From NCBI GenBank assembly GCA_900321265.1, contig ONVJ01000219.1:1-13986 (forward strand): DNA of 13,986 nt, given 5' to 3'. The translations under genes were made by a program, and so were the position numbers. Below, one piece after another: positions 5,588 through 13,138 of this stretch. The stretch's first letter is position 1. The number at the start of each line of letters is the position of its first letter. The notes beneath the pieces are model-generated. The model was given only the letters and a program-made list of their open reading frames with translations, had not been told where the DNA came from and did not search any database. Source of the stretch: an uncultured Eubacteriales bacterium. Lineage in GTDB: Bacteria; Bacillota; Clostridia; Oscillospirales; CAG-272.

Positions 5588-7156
5588 TCACTTGTTGATG
5601 TTCTGCGGTGTGTCGATAACGATAAGCTGGGCGATCGAAGCGTATGAATAGTGCAGGTAGAGCGCCGAGGTGGTGCTGTTCAGCACGACGCCGTCCCCGT
5701 TCTCACGGTAGTAGCCCGCCGGATCGTAAAATTCAAAATCATACTGATAGGCCGACTCCGCGTCGGGATTCAGACAGCGGGACAGGACGACATAATGCGA
5801 TCTGTTGCCCCGGCTCAGCAACGCGACGATCCCCTGAGGATGCGCGTCAAGAAGGTCCTTGATCACCTGACGGCTCCCGCTGTATACTCTTCTGATCGTA
5901 AGCGCCTGGCCGTCGACCTCGAAGGCTCCGGCGATCGTCGTCCATGAGGCGTATACCGGATTGCCGTAGAGCACGTCGGTCGCCTCAAGCGCGCCGTAAT
6001 TGCCGGTGTTGGCAAGCGCGACGGTGTAGGGATCGGCGGGGAGCATGTCCCTCTGCCCCGATCTGAAGTCATATCCGGTGCTCAGTCTGGCGTCCATATT
6101 GTGGAGCACCATGGCGAAGGAGCATATCGAACAGCCTGTGTTGATCCACGCGCTCTCGCCTCCGGGGATTTTGTCGTCGATGGCGAAGATCCTCCGGTAT
6201 CCGCTGCCCCAGAAATAAAGTCTGTCGAGCATCGAGGCGTCCCAGTCGCTGCCGAACATGCTGTTCTGGCTGTAAAAGGTAAAGGCGGATCTGTCGGTGA
6301 CCTCGACAGTGAACGACCCGGACGTGCCCGGACAGGAGGCGGTGACCACGACCGTCCCGGGACTTACAGCCCTATAGTTTCCGTCTCCGTCCACTCTGAG
6401 TATTCCGTCGTCGGATGAAGACCAGTCGGCTATCCGGCTGTCAAAGCCGTAGGGATAGAATCTCGCGAAGAAACTGCCGGTCGACCCGGTCTTCAGCCGT
6501 GTAAAGCTGAAGGAGAAGGTGACCCGCTCGGAGGGGACAGGCTCGAGTATCCAGGAGGAATCCGAGTCGCCGTGGATATAGTCCGCGACCATGGCAGAGC
6601 TGCCCGAATCGGGCGCGGCAAGGACGGCAAGCAGATTGTCGCCGTCCGAAGGCGCTATAGTATATGTCCCGTCCTTCAGCATGATTATGTCGAAGGAGGC
6701 CTGAGCGGAGGAGCGGCTCTTCGGAACGGGATAGACCGCCTCACCAGATACCGATCCGGATGCAGACAGCCTGTGAGTATAGTCGGCGTTCTCACAGATC
6801 GAGCAGGGCGTGATATAATAGCCGCATGAAGATCCTTCAACTCTTTCGAGAATGAAGATCTGGGAGTCGGATGATGATTTCAGGCCCGAGAGAGAAAGCT
6901 TTGTGTTTCCCGTCCCGGCGTCGAGATAAAGCCCGTCTGTTGCGGATTTTATCCTGTATACTCCGGGATCCGGACTGCGCGTGCTCACCCGAGCCCCCGC
7001 ACCTGCCGGAACCGACGTTGCCGAAGCTCCGCTGCCTGATCCTTCGTCGGCGGACTGAGAAGCCGCTCCGGAAGCCGGAGTTATGACTGCCAGAAGCAGA
7101 AGGACCGAAAGAAGCAGCGCCAACAGCCTATTCAGTTTTGAACCGTCAGATTTCAC
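5588..7156 (-). CDS. Secreted C39-like cysteine peptidase with ricin-like and Ig-like domains
   Basis: This 522-residue exported protein starts with a signal peptide (hydrophobic core about residues 10-26, small residues near 28-32) and a low-complexity Ser/Gly/Ala linker (33-60). Next come a ricin-type beta-trefoil-like region (about 62-207, GVYRIKSATDGLYLDA), a BIG2/Ig-like domain (about 212-288) and a peptidase C39-like domain (about 295-516). Candidate catalytic residues are C342 in TGCSICSFAMVL, H454 in SHYVVLS and D478 in FYDPAG. There is no LPXTG- or NPQTN-type sorting signal. The start is GTG at 7156, preceded by AGAGGATC, and overlaps the 3' end of the glycosyltransferase gene by 11 bases, indicating translational coupling. 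Likely a wall or extracellular peptidase whose ricin-like part binds glycan; target unknown. Confidence 0.85.
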   Translation of the reverse strand: MKSDGSKLNRLLALLLSVLLLLAVITPASGAASQSADEGSGSGASATSVPAGAGARVSTRSPDPGVYRIKSATDGLYLDAGTGNTKLSLSGLKSSSDSQIFILERVEGSSCGYYITPCSICENADYTHRLSASGSVSGEAVYPVPKSRSSAQASFDIIMLKDGTYTIAPSDGDNLLAVLAAPDSGSSAMVADYIHGDSDSSWILEPVPSERVTFSFSFTRLKTGSTGSFFARFYPYGFDSRIADWSSSDDGILRVDGDGNYRAVSPGTVVVTASCPGTSGSFTVEVTDRSAFTFYSQNSMFGSDWDASMLDRLYFWGSGYRRIFAIDDKIPGGESAWINTGCSICSFAMVLHNMDARLSTGYDFRSGQRDMLPADPYTVALANTGNYGALEATDVLYGNPVYASWTTIAGAFEVDGQALTIRRVYSGSRQVIKDLLDAHPQGIVALLSRGNRSHYVVLSRCLNPDAESAYQYDFEFYDPAGYYRENGDGVVLNSTTSALYLHYSYASIAQLIVIDTPQNINK

Positions 7157-7880
7157 TGTTTCTGATCCTCTTTTTCATTTTTGACAGATCGCGGAGCATC
7201 CTGAAGGTGTCTCTTAACAGCCTGACCTTCGAATCTCCGTGCACAAGCACCTTTACCGGGATCTCTTCAATCCTGATACCGGCTTTTTTTGCCCAGAGGA
7301 GCGTTTCATAGTCAAAGGCAAAGCGATCGACTTCGCATCTTGAGAAGATCCGGTCGGCGGCCTCTCTTGAATAGGCCTTGCATCCGCACTGGGAATCCGA
7401 GACTTTCAGTCCGCCGACGGCGGACAGGAGCCTGAGATATATCTTTGATGCGATCCTGCGGATAAAAGTGTAACCTTCATACCCGTCTCCCGAGAGATTC
7501 CTGGAGCCGATGCATACACCCGTCCCCGGCTTATCTGAAAATGCATCATAAAATTTTTTTATAACATCGGTCCCGTAGGCAAGGTCGGCGTCGGTGAAGA
7601 GCGACACCTCTCCGCGTGACGCCAGCATCGCGGTCCTTACGGCGTATCCCTTCCCCCTGTTGGGAGTATAAGAAATGACCCTGACACCCGGGAGTCCGAG
7701 GCAGCGCACCAGATCGGCGCAGCCGTCGGAGCTTCCGTCATCCGCGAAGATGATCTCAAAATCAGGCTCGCCGTCATCCCTGCGGCCGAAATCGGCCTCA
7801 AGTGCCTGACTCAGCCGGCGGGCGGTCTCTTCGATCACGGCGGATTCGTTGTACATGGGGATGCATACAGATATCTTCAT
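7146..7880 (-). CDS. GT2 glycosyltransferase, dolichyl-phosphate glucosyltransferase-like
   Basis: This 244-residue GT-A enzyme transfers a sugar from a nucleotide donor to a lipid-phosphate or similar acceptor at the inner face of the membrane (family knowledge). It shows the N-terminal SVCIPMYNES strand, FADDGSSDG (45-53), NRGKGYAVRTAM (74-85), the DxD metal site TDADLAYG (96-103) and the SQCGCKAYSREAA segment typical of dolichyl-phosphate beta-glucosyltransferase-like members. No transmembrane segment follows, unlike GtrB-type proteins. A GGGGGAAGG ribosome site precedes the ATG. It lies 16 bases after the sortase gene and overlaps the peptidase gene, so the three form one operon. It may glycosylate a surface polymer or protein handled by that operon. 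Confidence 0.88.
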   Translation of the reverse strand: MKISVCIPMYNESAVIEETARRLSQALEADFGRRDDGEPDFEIIFADDGSSDGCADLVRCLGLPGVRVISYTPNRGKGYAVRTAMLASRGEVSLFTDADLAYGTDVIKKFYDAFSDKPGTGVCIGSRNLSGDGYEGYTFIRRIASKIYLRLLSAVGGLKVSDSQCGCKAYSREAADRIFSRCEVDRFAFDYETLLWAKKAGIRIEEIPVKVLVHGDSKVRLLRDTFRMLRDLSKMKKRIRNSEI

Positions 7881-7896
7881 AAAGCCTTCCCCCGGT

Positions 7897-8946
7897 TCAG
7901 TTCTCTATCTTTTTCAGGACAGCGTGGATCGCGTATCTTCCGTCGTTCGTGCCGTTGACGCAGGTGGAGAGGGTGATGATATGCGAATCGTATCCGAAGG
8001 AGATCCCTTCCTTGTGGTAGATCGACCGGGCTTCCTCCTCTTTGCAGAAATCCACGAAGTCCTGCGAGCCCGAAAACCAGATCCTGAAGTAGTTGTCGCT
8101 TGAAACCGTCTCGAAGATCGAGAACACCTCGTATGTGTAGATCCCGTCAAAGGTATAGATGATGATATCGTTGTTCATGAAGAAATCTTCTTCAAGAAAC
8201 TTGAGCGTCGAGTGGAACATCGAGCCGTTCGACATATTGTGACCGTAGATAACGGTGTTCCGGTTCTCAAGCAGATCGGCGGAGTTCCTGTAGTCTATGA
8301 ATATCGAACCGGCATTCAGACGGAGGCCGGTGAAACTGCGGTGAAGGTAGTATTCGTTGTCGCTCCCCTTAACCATCGGGTAGCTCACTTTAGTCCCGGG
8401 GATGCTGATATAGCCGACAGTGTCGGGATTGTCATCCTTCAGTTCGCGGAGCTTTACCAGCATCTGTGTGAACCTTGTGCTCGTCATAGGCTTTATCTTT
8501 GCGGTAGGGGTATAAATTACCGCACCGTTCGACCTGATCTCCTCGAAGGACTGCATCGCGGGAGCGGTATCGTCAGACGGCAGCACAGAGGCACGCTTTT
8601 CATCCATCTCGGCGAGCGCACCTGCGAAGTCCTCGGCGATCACTTCGTAAAGATCGTCGCCGATTTTGTAATCCGAGACGATCGTGATTATCTTGATCAG
8701 GCTGCCGAGGAAAATAAGTCCGAAGATCACCGTGAAGACGGTGCTCACCGCGTTGCCTATCGATCTCTTCCTGACGGCCTTTCTGACGTTCTCGGCCTCT
8801 TCTTTTCCGGATACGAACTCCTCCGGGTTCATGCCGTCAAGAGAATCGATAAAAACGCTCCCGCCTTCCCTGCCGGCGCCGACATCCTCGCCGATGCTGT
8901 CGTAATAACCGTCGATGCCGGAATTACGGTATCTGCTTTTTCTCAT
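7897..8946 (-). CDS. srtB: Class B sortase
   Basis: Sortases are membrane-bound transpeptidases that cut surface proteins at a sorting motif and attach them to the cell wall or build pili. This 349-residue protein has a charged cytoplasmic N-terminus (1-64), one transmembrane helix (about 65-90) and an extracytoplasmic sortase domain (about 160-347). The class B pattern is clear: VGYISIPGTKVSYPMVKG (177-194), YGHNM with catalytic H236, LSTC with C329 and GRYAIHA with R337. The N-terminal cytoplasmic region is longer than in most SrtB proteins. The ribosome site TAAGGAGGTG is near-perfect, nine or so bases from the ATG. It leads an operon with a glycosyltransferase and a secreted peptidase; no obvious substrate with a sorting signal is encoded in this window. 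Confidence 0.95.
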   Translation of the reverse strand: MRKSRYRNSGIDGYYDSIGEDVGAGREGGSVFIDSLDGMNPEEFVSGKEEAENVRKAVRKRSIGNAVSTVFTVIFGLIFLGSLIKIITIVSDYKIGDDLYEVIAEDFAGALAEMDEKRASVLPSDDTAPAMQSFEEIRSNGAVIYTPTAKIKPMTSTRFTQMLVKLRELKDDNPDTVGYISIPGTKVSYPMVKGSDNEYYLHRSFTGLRLNAGSIFIDYRNSADLLENRNTVIYGHNMSNGSMFHSTLKFLEEDFFMNNDIIIYTFDGIYTYEVFSIFETVSSDNYFRIWFSGSQDFVDFCKEEEARSIYHKEGISFGYDSHIITLSTCVNGTNDGRYAIHAVLKKIEN

Positions 8947-8986
8947 CCTTCCGGCACCTCCTTAAGGATAAATGACATCGTTTTTC

Positions 8987-9025
8987 CCTGTCCGGAAGCC
9001 TCTCCGGACAGGTTTTTCAAAAACC
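8987..9025 (-). promoter_or_regulatory. Overlapping inverted repeats in the sortase leader
   Basis: CCTGTCCGGA (8987-8996) and TCCGGACAGG (9003-9012) form a perfect 10-bp stem with a six-base loop. A second palindrome, GGTTTTTCAAAAACC (9011-9025), shares its two G bases with that stem, so full pairing of both is mutually exclusive. Both lie between the predicted sortase promoter and its ribosome site, that is, within the leader RNA. On the plus strand the first hairpin is followed by five T, so it could also terminate a plus-strand transcript. Candidate attenuator or processing site. Confidence 0.6.
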
Positions 9026-9035
9026 GTGTTTTATT

Positions 9036-9064
9036 ATTATATAACAAAACTAAATGAAAATCAA
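9036..9064 (-). promoter_or_regulatory. Sigma-A-type promoter of the sortase operon, overlapping the kinase stop codon
   Basis: On the minus strand TTGATT (9064-9059) is followed after 17 bases by a perfect TATAAT (9041-9036). The TGA stop codon of the histidine kinase (9063-9061) is part of the -35 hexamer. Transcription should start near 9029, giving a leader of roughly 80 bases. Confidence 0.82.
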
Positions 9065-10611
9065 GTTTTTTCTGACACCGAGAGAACTCCGAACTCAAAC
9101 CAGAAGTCGGAACCGCGTCCGAGCGTGCTCTCCACGCCGAATTCCGCGCCGTGGAGCTGAAGGATCTCCCTGACTATCGAAAGCCCCAGACCGGTCCCGA
9201 CCGCGGCGCGTCTGTGCTGAATGTCGACCTTGTAGTAGCGGTCCCAGATCTTTGAGATATTTTCGGGAGCGATCCCGTCTCCCTTGTCGGATACCGTTAT
9301 CCTCGCCTTGAGCTTATCCGGAAAAGGAGTTCCCGGGAGATGCGATACCGGCCTGCCGTCATTGTCAAACAGTCTCAGGGTGACGTCGACCGACCTGGCT
9401 TCTCCGCCGTAATTGACCGCGTTGTTGACAAGGTTGCAGAGCACCTGGGTTATCATCATGCGGTCGGCAAGGATCCTGACGTCCGCGTCGGCGGAAAATG
9501 TCATCCTGTAACCGTCGTGCTCTCTCAGATGAGCGTATCTTGCCATGACCTCAGATGCGGCCTCGGTCAGATCGAATTCGGTCATGACCGGCTTGCGGCT
9601 GCCCGATTCGATCTTTGACAGATCGAGCATATCGTTGACGAGGGCGGTCAGGTGAGCCGTCTCGTCGATGATGGTCTGGATATTCTCGGGAGTGTTCTCT
9701 CCGGGGATGTCTCTCATCACTTCGGCATATCCCGAGATCATCGTAAGCGGCGTCCTGAGATCGTGAGAGACGTTGGCCACCAGTTCGCTCCTGAGAGTAT
9801 CCGCGCGGGATATCTCTGCCGCCGCGTAGTTGAGCGTCTCCGCCAGTTCCCTGGTTTCCCTGTATCCCTCGACCCTGAAGTTTGGCCTGTAGTCCCCCTT
9901 GGCAAGCTTTTTCGCCGACTCGTTCATCGAAATCAGCGGTTTTGAAATGTTGACGGCGAAGAGGACGGCAGAAATAACGGCAAGAAGGATCACGCCTGCG
10001 GCAAGCCAGGAAAACTGCATCGAGAGCAGCGTCTCGACAGAATGCAACGGAGTGAATTCGGAATCCGAGAAGATCACGTAGTCGACTCCGTCTTTTCCTC
10101 TTGTCACTGTCACAGATATAACTTTCTTGTGGTTTACCGGCTTTTCCGGCCTGTTGCCTCTGATCCCTGACGAATCCATGCCGAAGGTCTCAAGCAGGCT
10201 GCCTCCGTTTTCGGCGGCGCGCTGTGCGTAATCCTTCAGCGCATCCTCGGGAAGATGATGTATGAGACAGAGGGGAGAGCACTCGACCGAGACGGTCTCG
10301 CTCCCGGCGGAAATGTTGCCGGCCTCATAGACAAGCACGCAAATCTTGTAGTTGCCCGCGATCTCAAAGGCTTTTTCACGGAGATCCGGAGTCCCGGCAT
10401 ATTCGCTAAGAACTTCCGCCACCGTCCTTAGCTCGCGGGTCTTCGCGTTGCGGTAGAAGCTGTCCAGCAGCGCGATCTGAAGGAACCAGATAAGAGTGAG
10501 CATCATCAAAACAAAGGCAGTGAAGTAGATTACTATCCTGCCTTTTATTCCGAACACTATTCTCTTTTTTCCGTTCCCGTTTTTTTTCTTATCACGGCAT
10601 GACCATTTCAC
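9061..10611 (-). CDS. Membrane sensor histidine kinase
   Basis: This 516-residue kinase partners the adjacent response regulator. It has a Lys-rich N-terminus, TM1 (about 25-50), an extracytoplasmic sensor region of about 150 residues (51-199), TM2 (about 200-222), a HAMP linker (223-275) and a HisKA domain with the phosphoacceptor H283 in NVSHDLRTPLTM. A HATPase domain follows with the N box (NLVNNAVNY, 393-401), G1 (DKGDG, 442-446) and G2 (GTGLGLS, 472-478). All catalytic motifs are intact. The sensor region is not a recognised PAS or Cache type by eye, so the signal is unknown. The start ATG overlaps the regulator's stop codon by four bases (ATGA), so translation is coupled. Confidence 0.95.
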   Translation of the reverse strand: MKWSCRDKKKNGNGKKRIVFGIKGRIVIYFTAFVLMMLTLIWFLQIALLDSFYRNAKTRELRTVAEVLSEYAGTPDLREKAFEIAGNYKICVLVYEAGNISAGSETVSVECSPLCLIHHLPEDALKDYAQRAAENGGSLLETFGMDSSGIRGNRPEKPVNHKKVISVTVTRGKDGVDYVIFSDSEFTPLHSVETLLSMQFSWLAAGVILLAVISAVLFAVNISKPLISMNESAKKLAKGDYRPNFRVEGYRETRELAETLNYAAAEISRADTLRSELVANVSHDLRTPLTMISGYAEVMRDIPGENTPENIQTIIDETAHLTALVNDMLDLSKIESGSRKPVMTEFDLTEAASEVMARYAHLREHDGYRMTFSADADVRILADRMMITQVLCNLVNNAVNYGGEARSVDVTLRLFDNDGRPVSHLPGTPFPDKLKARITVSDKGDGIAPENISKIWDRYYKVDIQHRRAAVGTGLGLSIVREILQLHGAEFGVESTLGRGSDFWFEFGVLSVSEKT

Positions 10612-11303
10612 GGCTTGCCCTCAAACCTGTATCCGATCCCTCTGAGCGTGACTATATACGAGGCATACCTGCCCAGAGACTTCCGCAGGAGCTTGATATG
10701 GGTGTCAAGCGTCCTGGCGTCGCCGTAGAAATCGTATCCCCAGACGTCGCTGATCAGCTTTTCACGCGAGAGCGCGATATTGCGGTTGTCAAGCATATAG
10801 AAGAAAAGTTCGTATTCCTTCGGAGACATCTCGATCTGCTCTCCGTCGATATATACGATCCTTGCCGTCAGGTCGACCTTCAGCCTGCCGCCGTCCATCT
10901 CGACGATATCGTGCTCGATCTCGCCCTTGACCGGCTGCCTCTGCGAGCCGCGCTTGAGTATGACCTCGACTCTGAGCAGCAGTTCTTTGGGTGAGAAGGG
11001 CTTTACGACATAGTCGTCTGCGCCGAGGCAGAAGCCGTTGATCTTGTCGTACTCCTCTCCCCTGGCGGAAAGCATTATTATCGGCACCTGGGAGAACTTC
11101 CTTATCTCCCTGACCGCGGAAAAACCGTCGAGCTCGGGCATCATGATGTCCATGACGACGATGTCGGGATTCTCAGAGCGGCAGAGATTGACCGCCTGCA
11201 TTCCGTCGGCCGCCTCAATGACACGGTTTCCCTCGAATTCGGCGTATTTTCTGACGATCGCCCTGATCCCGGGCTCGTCGTCGGCAATCAGCAAACTATA
11301 CAT
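10608..11303 (-). CDS. OmpR/PhoB-family response regulator
   Basis: This 231-residue DNA-binding regulator receives phosphate from the downstream kinase. The receiver domain shows the acidic pair D8/D9, phosphoacceptor D52 (VMDIMMPELDG), S79 in LSARG and K101 in VVKPFSP. The winged-helix effector domain occupies about 132-229, ending in the typical VTLRGIGYRFE wing. Length and motifs are those of a full family member. The ATG is preceded by a GGAG site. It lies 66 bases after the HtrA-like protease gene on the same strand; no strong promoter is visible in that gap, so readthrough from htrA is plausible. Confidence 0.95.
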   Translation of the reverse strand: MYSLLIADDEPGIRAIVRKYAEFEGNRVIEAADGMQAVNLCRSENPDIVVMDIMMPELDGFSAVREIRKFSQVPIIMLSARGEEYDKINGFCLGADDYVVKPFSPKELLLRVEVILKRGSQRQPVKGEIEHDIVEMDGGRLKVDLTARIVYIDGEQIEMSPKEYELFFYMLDNRNIALSREKLISDVWGYDFYGDARTLDTHIKLLRKSLGRYASYIVTLRGIGYRFEGKP

Positions 11304-11369
11304 TGTCTTTTCTCCAGTTCTGTAGATAATCTTGGGGCAGCGCGTATCCCCGGCCTTGCGGCAGGGCTC

Positions 11370-12755
11370 TTATTCCGGGACCTTTTCGGTCAGCGTCACC
11401 GAAACGGTGACCGAACTTCCGCTTCTCATGACGACGATCTCTACGGTATCCCCGACCGAGCACTTTTTGAGCATGCTGGCCAAATCGGATGAGGAGGATA
11501 CCTCTTCCCCGTTGAAGGAGATTATTCTGTCGCCGTACTTGAAGCCGTGCTTGCCGGTATCGTCAACGATATAAACCCCGACCGAGGAGGAGTTGAAATA
11601 ATATCTGGCGTAGAGGGAGTTGTTGACGTCGACATAGCTGATACCGATCGTGGGCCTGCCCTTGACGTATCCGTATTCGATCAGCTGGCCCGCCACGTCC
11701 TTGGCGGTATTCGACGGGATTGCAAAGCCGATGCCCTCGATGTTATCGCCCGACGATTTCGCGTTGACTATGCCTACGAGCTCTCCGTACAGATTGAACA
11801 TACCGCCTCCCGAGTTGCCCGGGTTTACCGCGGCGTTGGTCTGCAGAAGCGTCATCGATCCGCTCTCTTCGATCATGATCTCGCGTTCGGTTGCCGAAAT
11901 GATGCCGTTCGTCACCGTCCCGCCGAGTTCTCCGAGAGGATTGCCTATGACGACGATCTCCTCGCCGACTACCAGCGTGTCGCTGTTCCCTATGACGGCG
12001 GAGGTCAGCTTTTTGTCGCCCGGCTTGATGCTGACGACCGCGATGTCGGCGTCGAGATCGCTGCCGATGACCTTCGCGTCGAACTCGGTACCGTCGGTCA
12101 GTCTTACGGTGATCTTGGTAGCGCCGTCGATGACGTGATGGTTCGTTATGACCATGCCGGTATCCGAGATGATGACTCCGCTGCCGGCTCCGCTCAGAAC
12201 ATACTGGGAGTATATTCCGCTTCCGCCGGTTACCGTTTCGGTCGTGATCTCGACCACAGAATCCTTGACAGCCGCCACGACGCCTGCGATGGACATCTGC
12301 TCGCCGATGCTAACAGCCGTCGTCGATACCGGTGACGACGTCCTGTCGGACACCTGGAAATTCGCCTCTTTGGTCTCTTCCGGGTCGGCGGATTGCGACT
12401 GCGGCTGAGTTTCGACTCCGTCTGTGCGGAAGACGAACCGCTTCGAGAGGATCATCAGTCCGGCGCAGCTGAGAAAGAGCATTGTGATGACAGCCAGTAC
12501 CGCGGCTGTGATAGCTACCACCAGCGCGACGCCGCCTCTGCGGCCCTGGGTCTTTGCGGGCTTCTGCGCCTCTGCGGGCGCCGGGCGGCTGACGGTGCCG
12601 GGATTCGAACTGTAAGAGGTAAATCTGTATTCGCCAGACATCGAATCAGGCCTGTATACCGCGCCGTAGATCTGGCTCTGTCCGTTGACGTCGGCACCGT
12701 TTTGGTTTGACTCTGCCATCCGGGCATCATTTTTTGAATTGAAATTATCTTCCAT
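11370..12755 (-). CDS. htrA: Membrane-anchored HtrA/DegP-type serine protease (S1C) with PDZ domain
   Basis: HtrA proteases degrade or refold misfolded exported proteins at the outer face of the membrane. The 461-residue protein has an Asn/Gln/Ser-rich cytoplasmic region (1-74), one transmembrane helix (about 76-104), a linker, and a trypsin-like domain (about 155-360) with catalytic H207 (TNHHVID), D237 (DADIAVV) and S315 (NPGNSGGG). One PDZ domain (about 368-455) follows, the usual Gram-positive layout. The start at 12755 is chosen because AAAGGAG lies nine bases upstream; in-frame ATGs at 12764 and further upstream have no suitable site. It precedes a two-component system on the same strand, which recalls secretion-stress arrangements such as CssRS with HtrA in Bacillus (analogy only). 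Confidence 0.95.
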   Translation of the reverse strand: MEDNFNSKNDARMAESNQNGADVNGQSQIYGAVYRPDSMSGEYRFTSYSSNPGTVSRPAPAEAQKPAKTQGRRGGVALVVAITAAVLAVITMLFLSCAGLMILSKRFVFRTDGVETQPQSQSADPEETKEANFQVSDRTSSPVSTTAVSIGEQMSIAGVVAAVKDSVVEITTETVTGGSGIYSQYVLSGAGSGVIISDTGMVITNHHVIDGATKITVRLTDGTEFDAKVIGSDLDADIAVVSIKPGDKKLTSAVIGNSDTLVVGEEIVVIGNPLGELGGTVTNGIISATEREIMIEESGSMTLLQTNAAVNPGNSGGGMFNLYGELVGIVNAKSSGDNIEGIGFAIPSNTAKDVAGQLIEYGYVKGRPTIGISYVDVNNSLYARYYFNSSSVGVYIVDDTGKHGFKYGDRIISFNGEEVSSSSDLASMLKKCSVGDTVEIVVMRSGSSVTVSVTLTEKVPE

Positions 12756-12786
12756 AACAAACATCTCCTTTACCTGATGCTCCATT

Positions 12787-12814
12787 ATTATACATCTCAT
12801 TTGTGAACAATAAA
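12787..12814 (-). promoter_or_regulatory. Probable promoter of htrA
   Basis: A perfect TATAAT -10 (12792-12787, minus strand) lies about 30 bases before the htrA ATG. The best -35 is a weak TTTATT (12814-12809) with a 16-base spacer. A poor -35 with a good -10 would suit activation by a regulator, possibly the neighbouring response regulator; this is inference. Confidence 0.6.
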
Positions 12815-12841
12815 TGATAGCGAGTGAAAAACTCCTTGAAA

Positions 12842-12866
12842 GGCGGATAAAAATTCCGGATCCGCC
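12842..12866. repeat. Inverted repeat upstream of the htrA promoter
   Basis: GGCGGAT (12842-12848) is matched by ATCCGCC (12860-12866) across an 11-base gap, with a nested TCCGG/CCGGA pair (12855-12869). It lies about 28 bases upstream of the weak htrA -35, where an activator site could be. The remaining bases between 12756 and 12984 hold no supported gene. Confidence 0.4.
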
Positions 12867-12984
12867 GGATGTTCGCACACTTTTTTCCGATACCCTTCAG
12901 GCAGCGTCGCGCCCCCCTGCTTTTTTACTTCTTCCGAGCAGCCGGCCCTTTTTCGTCCTGACCGCCGATATTTGAGCATGAGCA

Positions 12985-13013
12985 TAGACAATAATTCAAA
13001 AAAATGATATAAT
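12985..13013 (+). promoter_or_regulatory. Sigma-A-type promoter with extended -10 for the QueG-like gene
   Basis: TAGACA (12985-12990) and a perfect TATAAT (13008-13013) are separated by 17 bases, and TGA just before the -10 makes an extended TGnTATAAT. It predicts a leader of about 119 bases before the ATG at 13139. No known riboswitch was recognised in that leader. Confidence 0.82.
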
Positions 13014-13138
13014 ATATTAAAGAATGATCGCCGAAGCCTCCCGGAACCGATCTACCGATTCGCCGCGGAAGCGAAATGAGGACATGAACAAGCAACGCTG
13101 AGGCAGATCTCCCGGGCCCTCACAGGAAGTGAACTGAA

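Noticed and set aside
5588..5611. TPQN near the C-terminus of the C39-like peptidase as a class B sorting signal
   Set aside because: It is at the very end of the protein, with no following hydrophobic segment and charged tail, so it cannot act as a sorting signal.
8212..9057. 281-codon plus-strand open frame
   Set aside because: Antisense to the sortase gene and its leader; no ribosome site or recognisable domain.
11547..12335. 262-codon plus-strand open frame
   Set aside because: Antisense to the htrA protease domain with its intact catalytic triad; no recognisable protein features.
12797..12991. 64-codon minus-strand open frame upstream of htrA
   Set aside because: No ribosome site before its ATG, no recognisable features, and it occupies promoter DNA between divergent genes.
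13024..13101. 25-residue open frame in the leader of the QueG-like gene
   Set aside because: It starts soon after the predicted transcript start but has no Shine-Dalgarno sequence and an unremarkable composition; a leader peptide cannot be supported.
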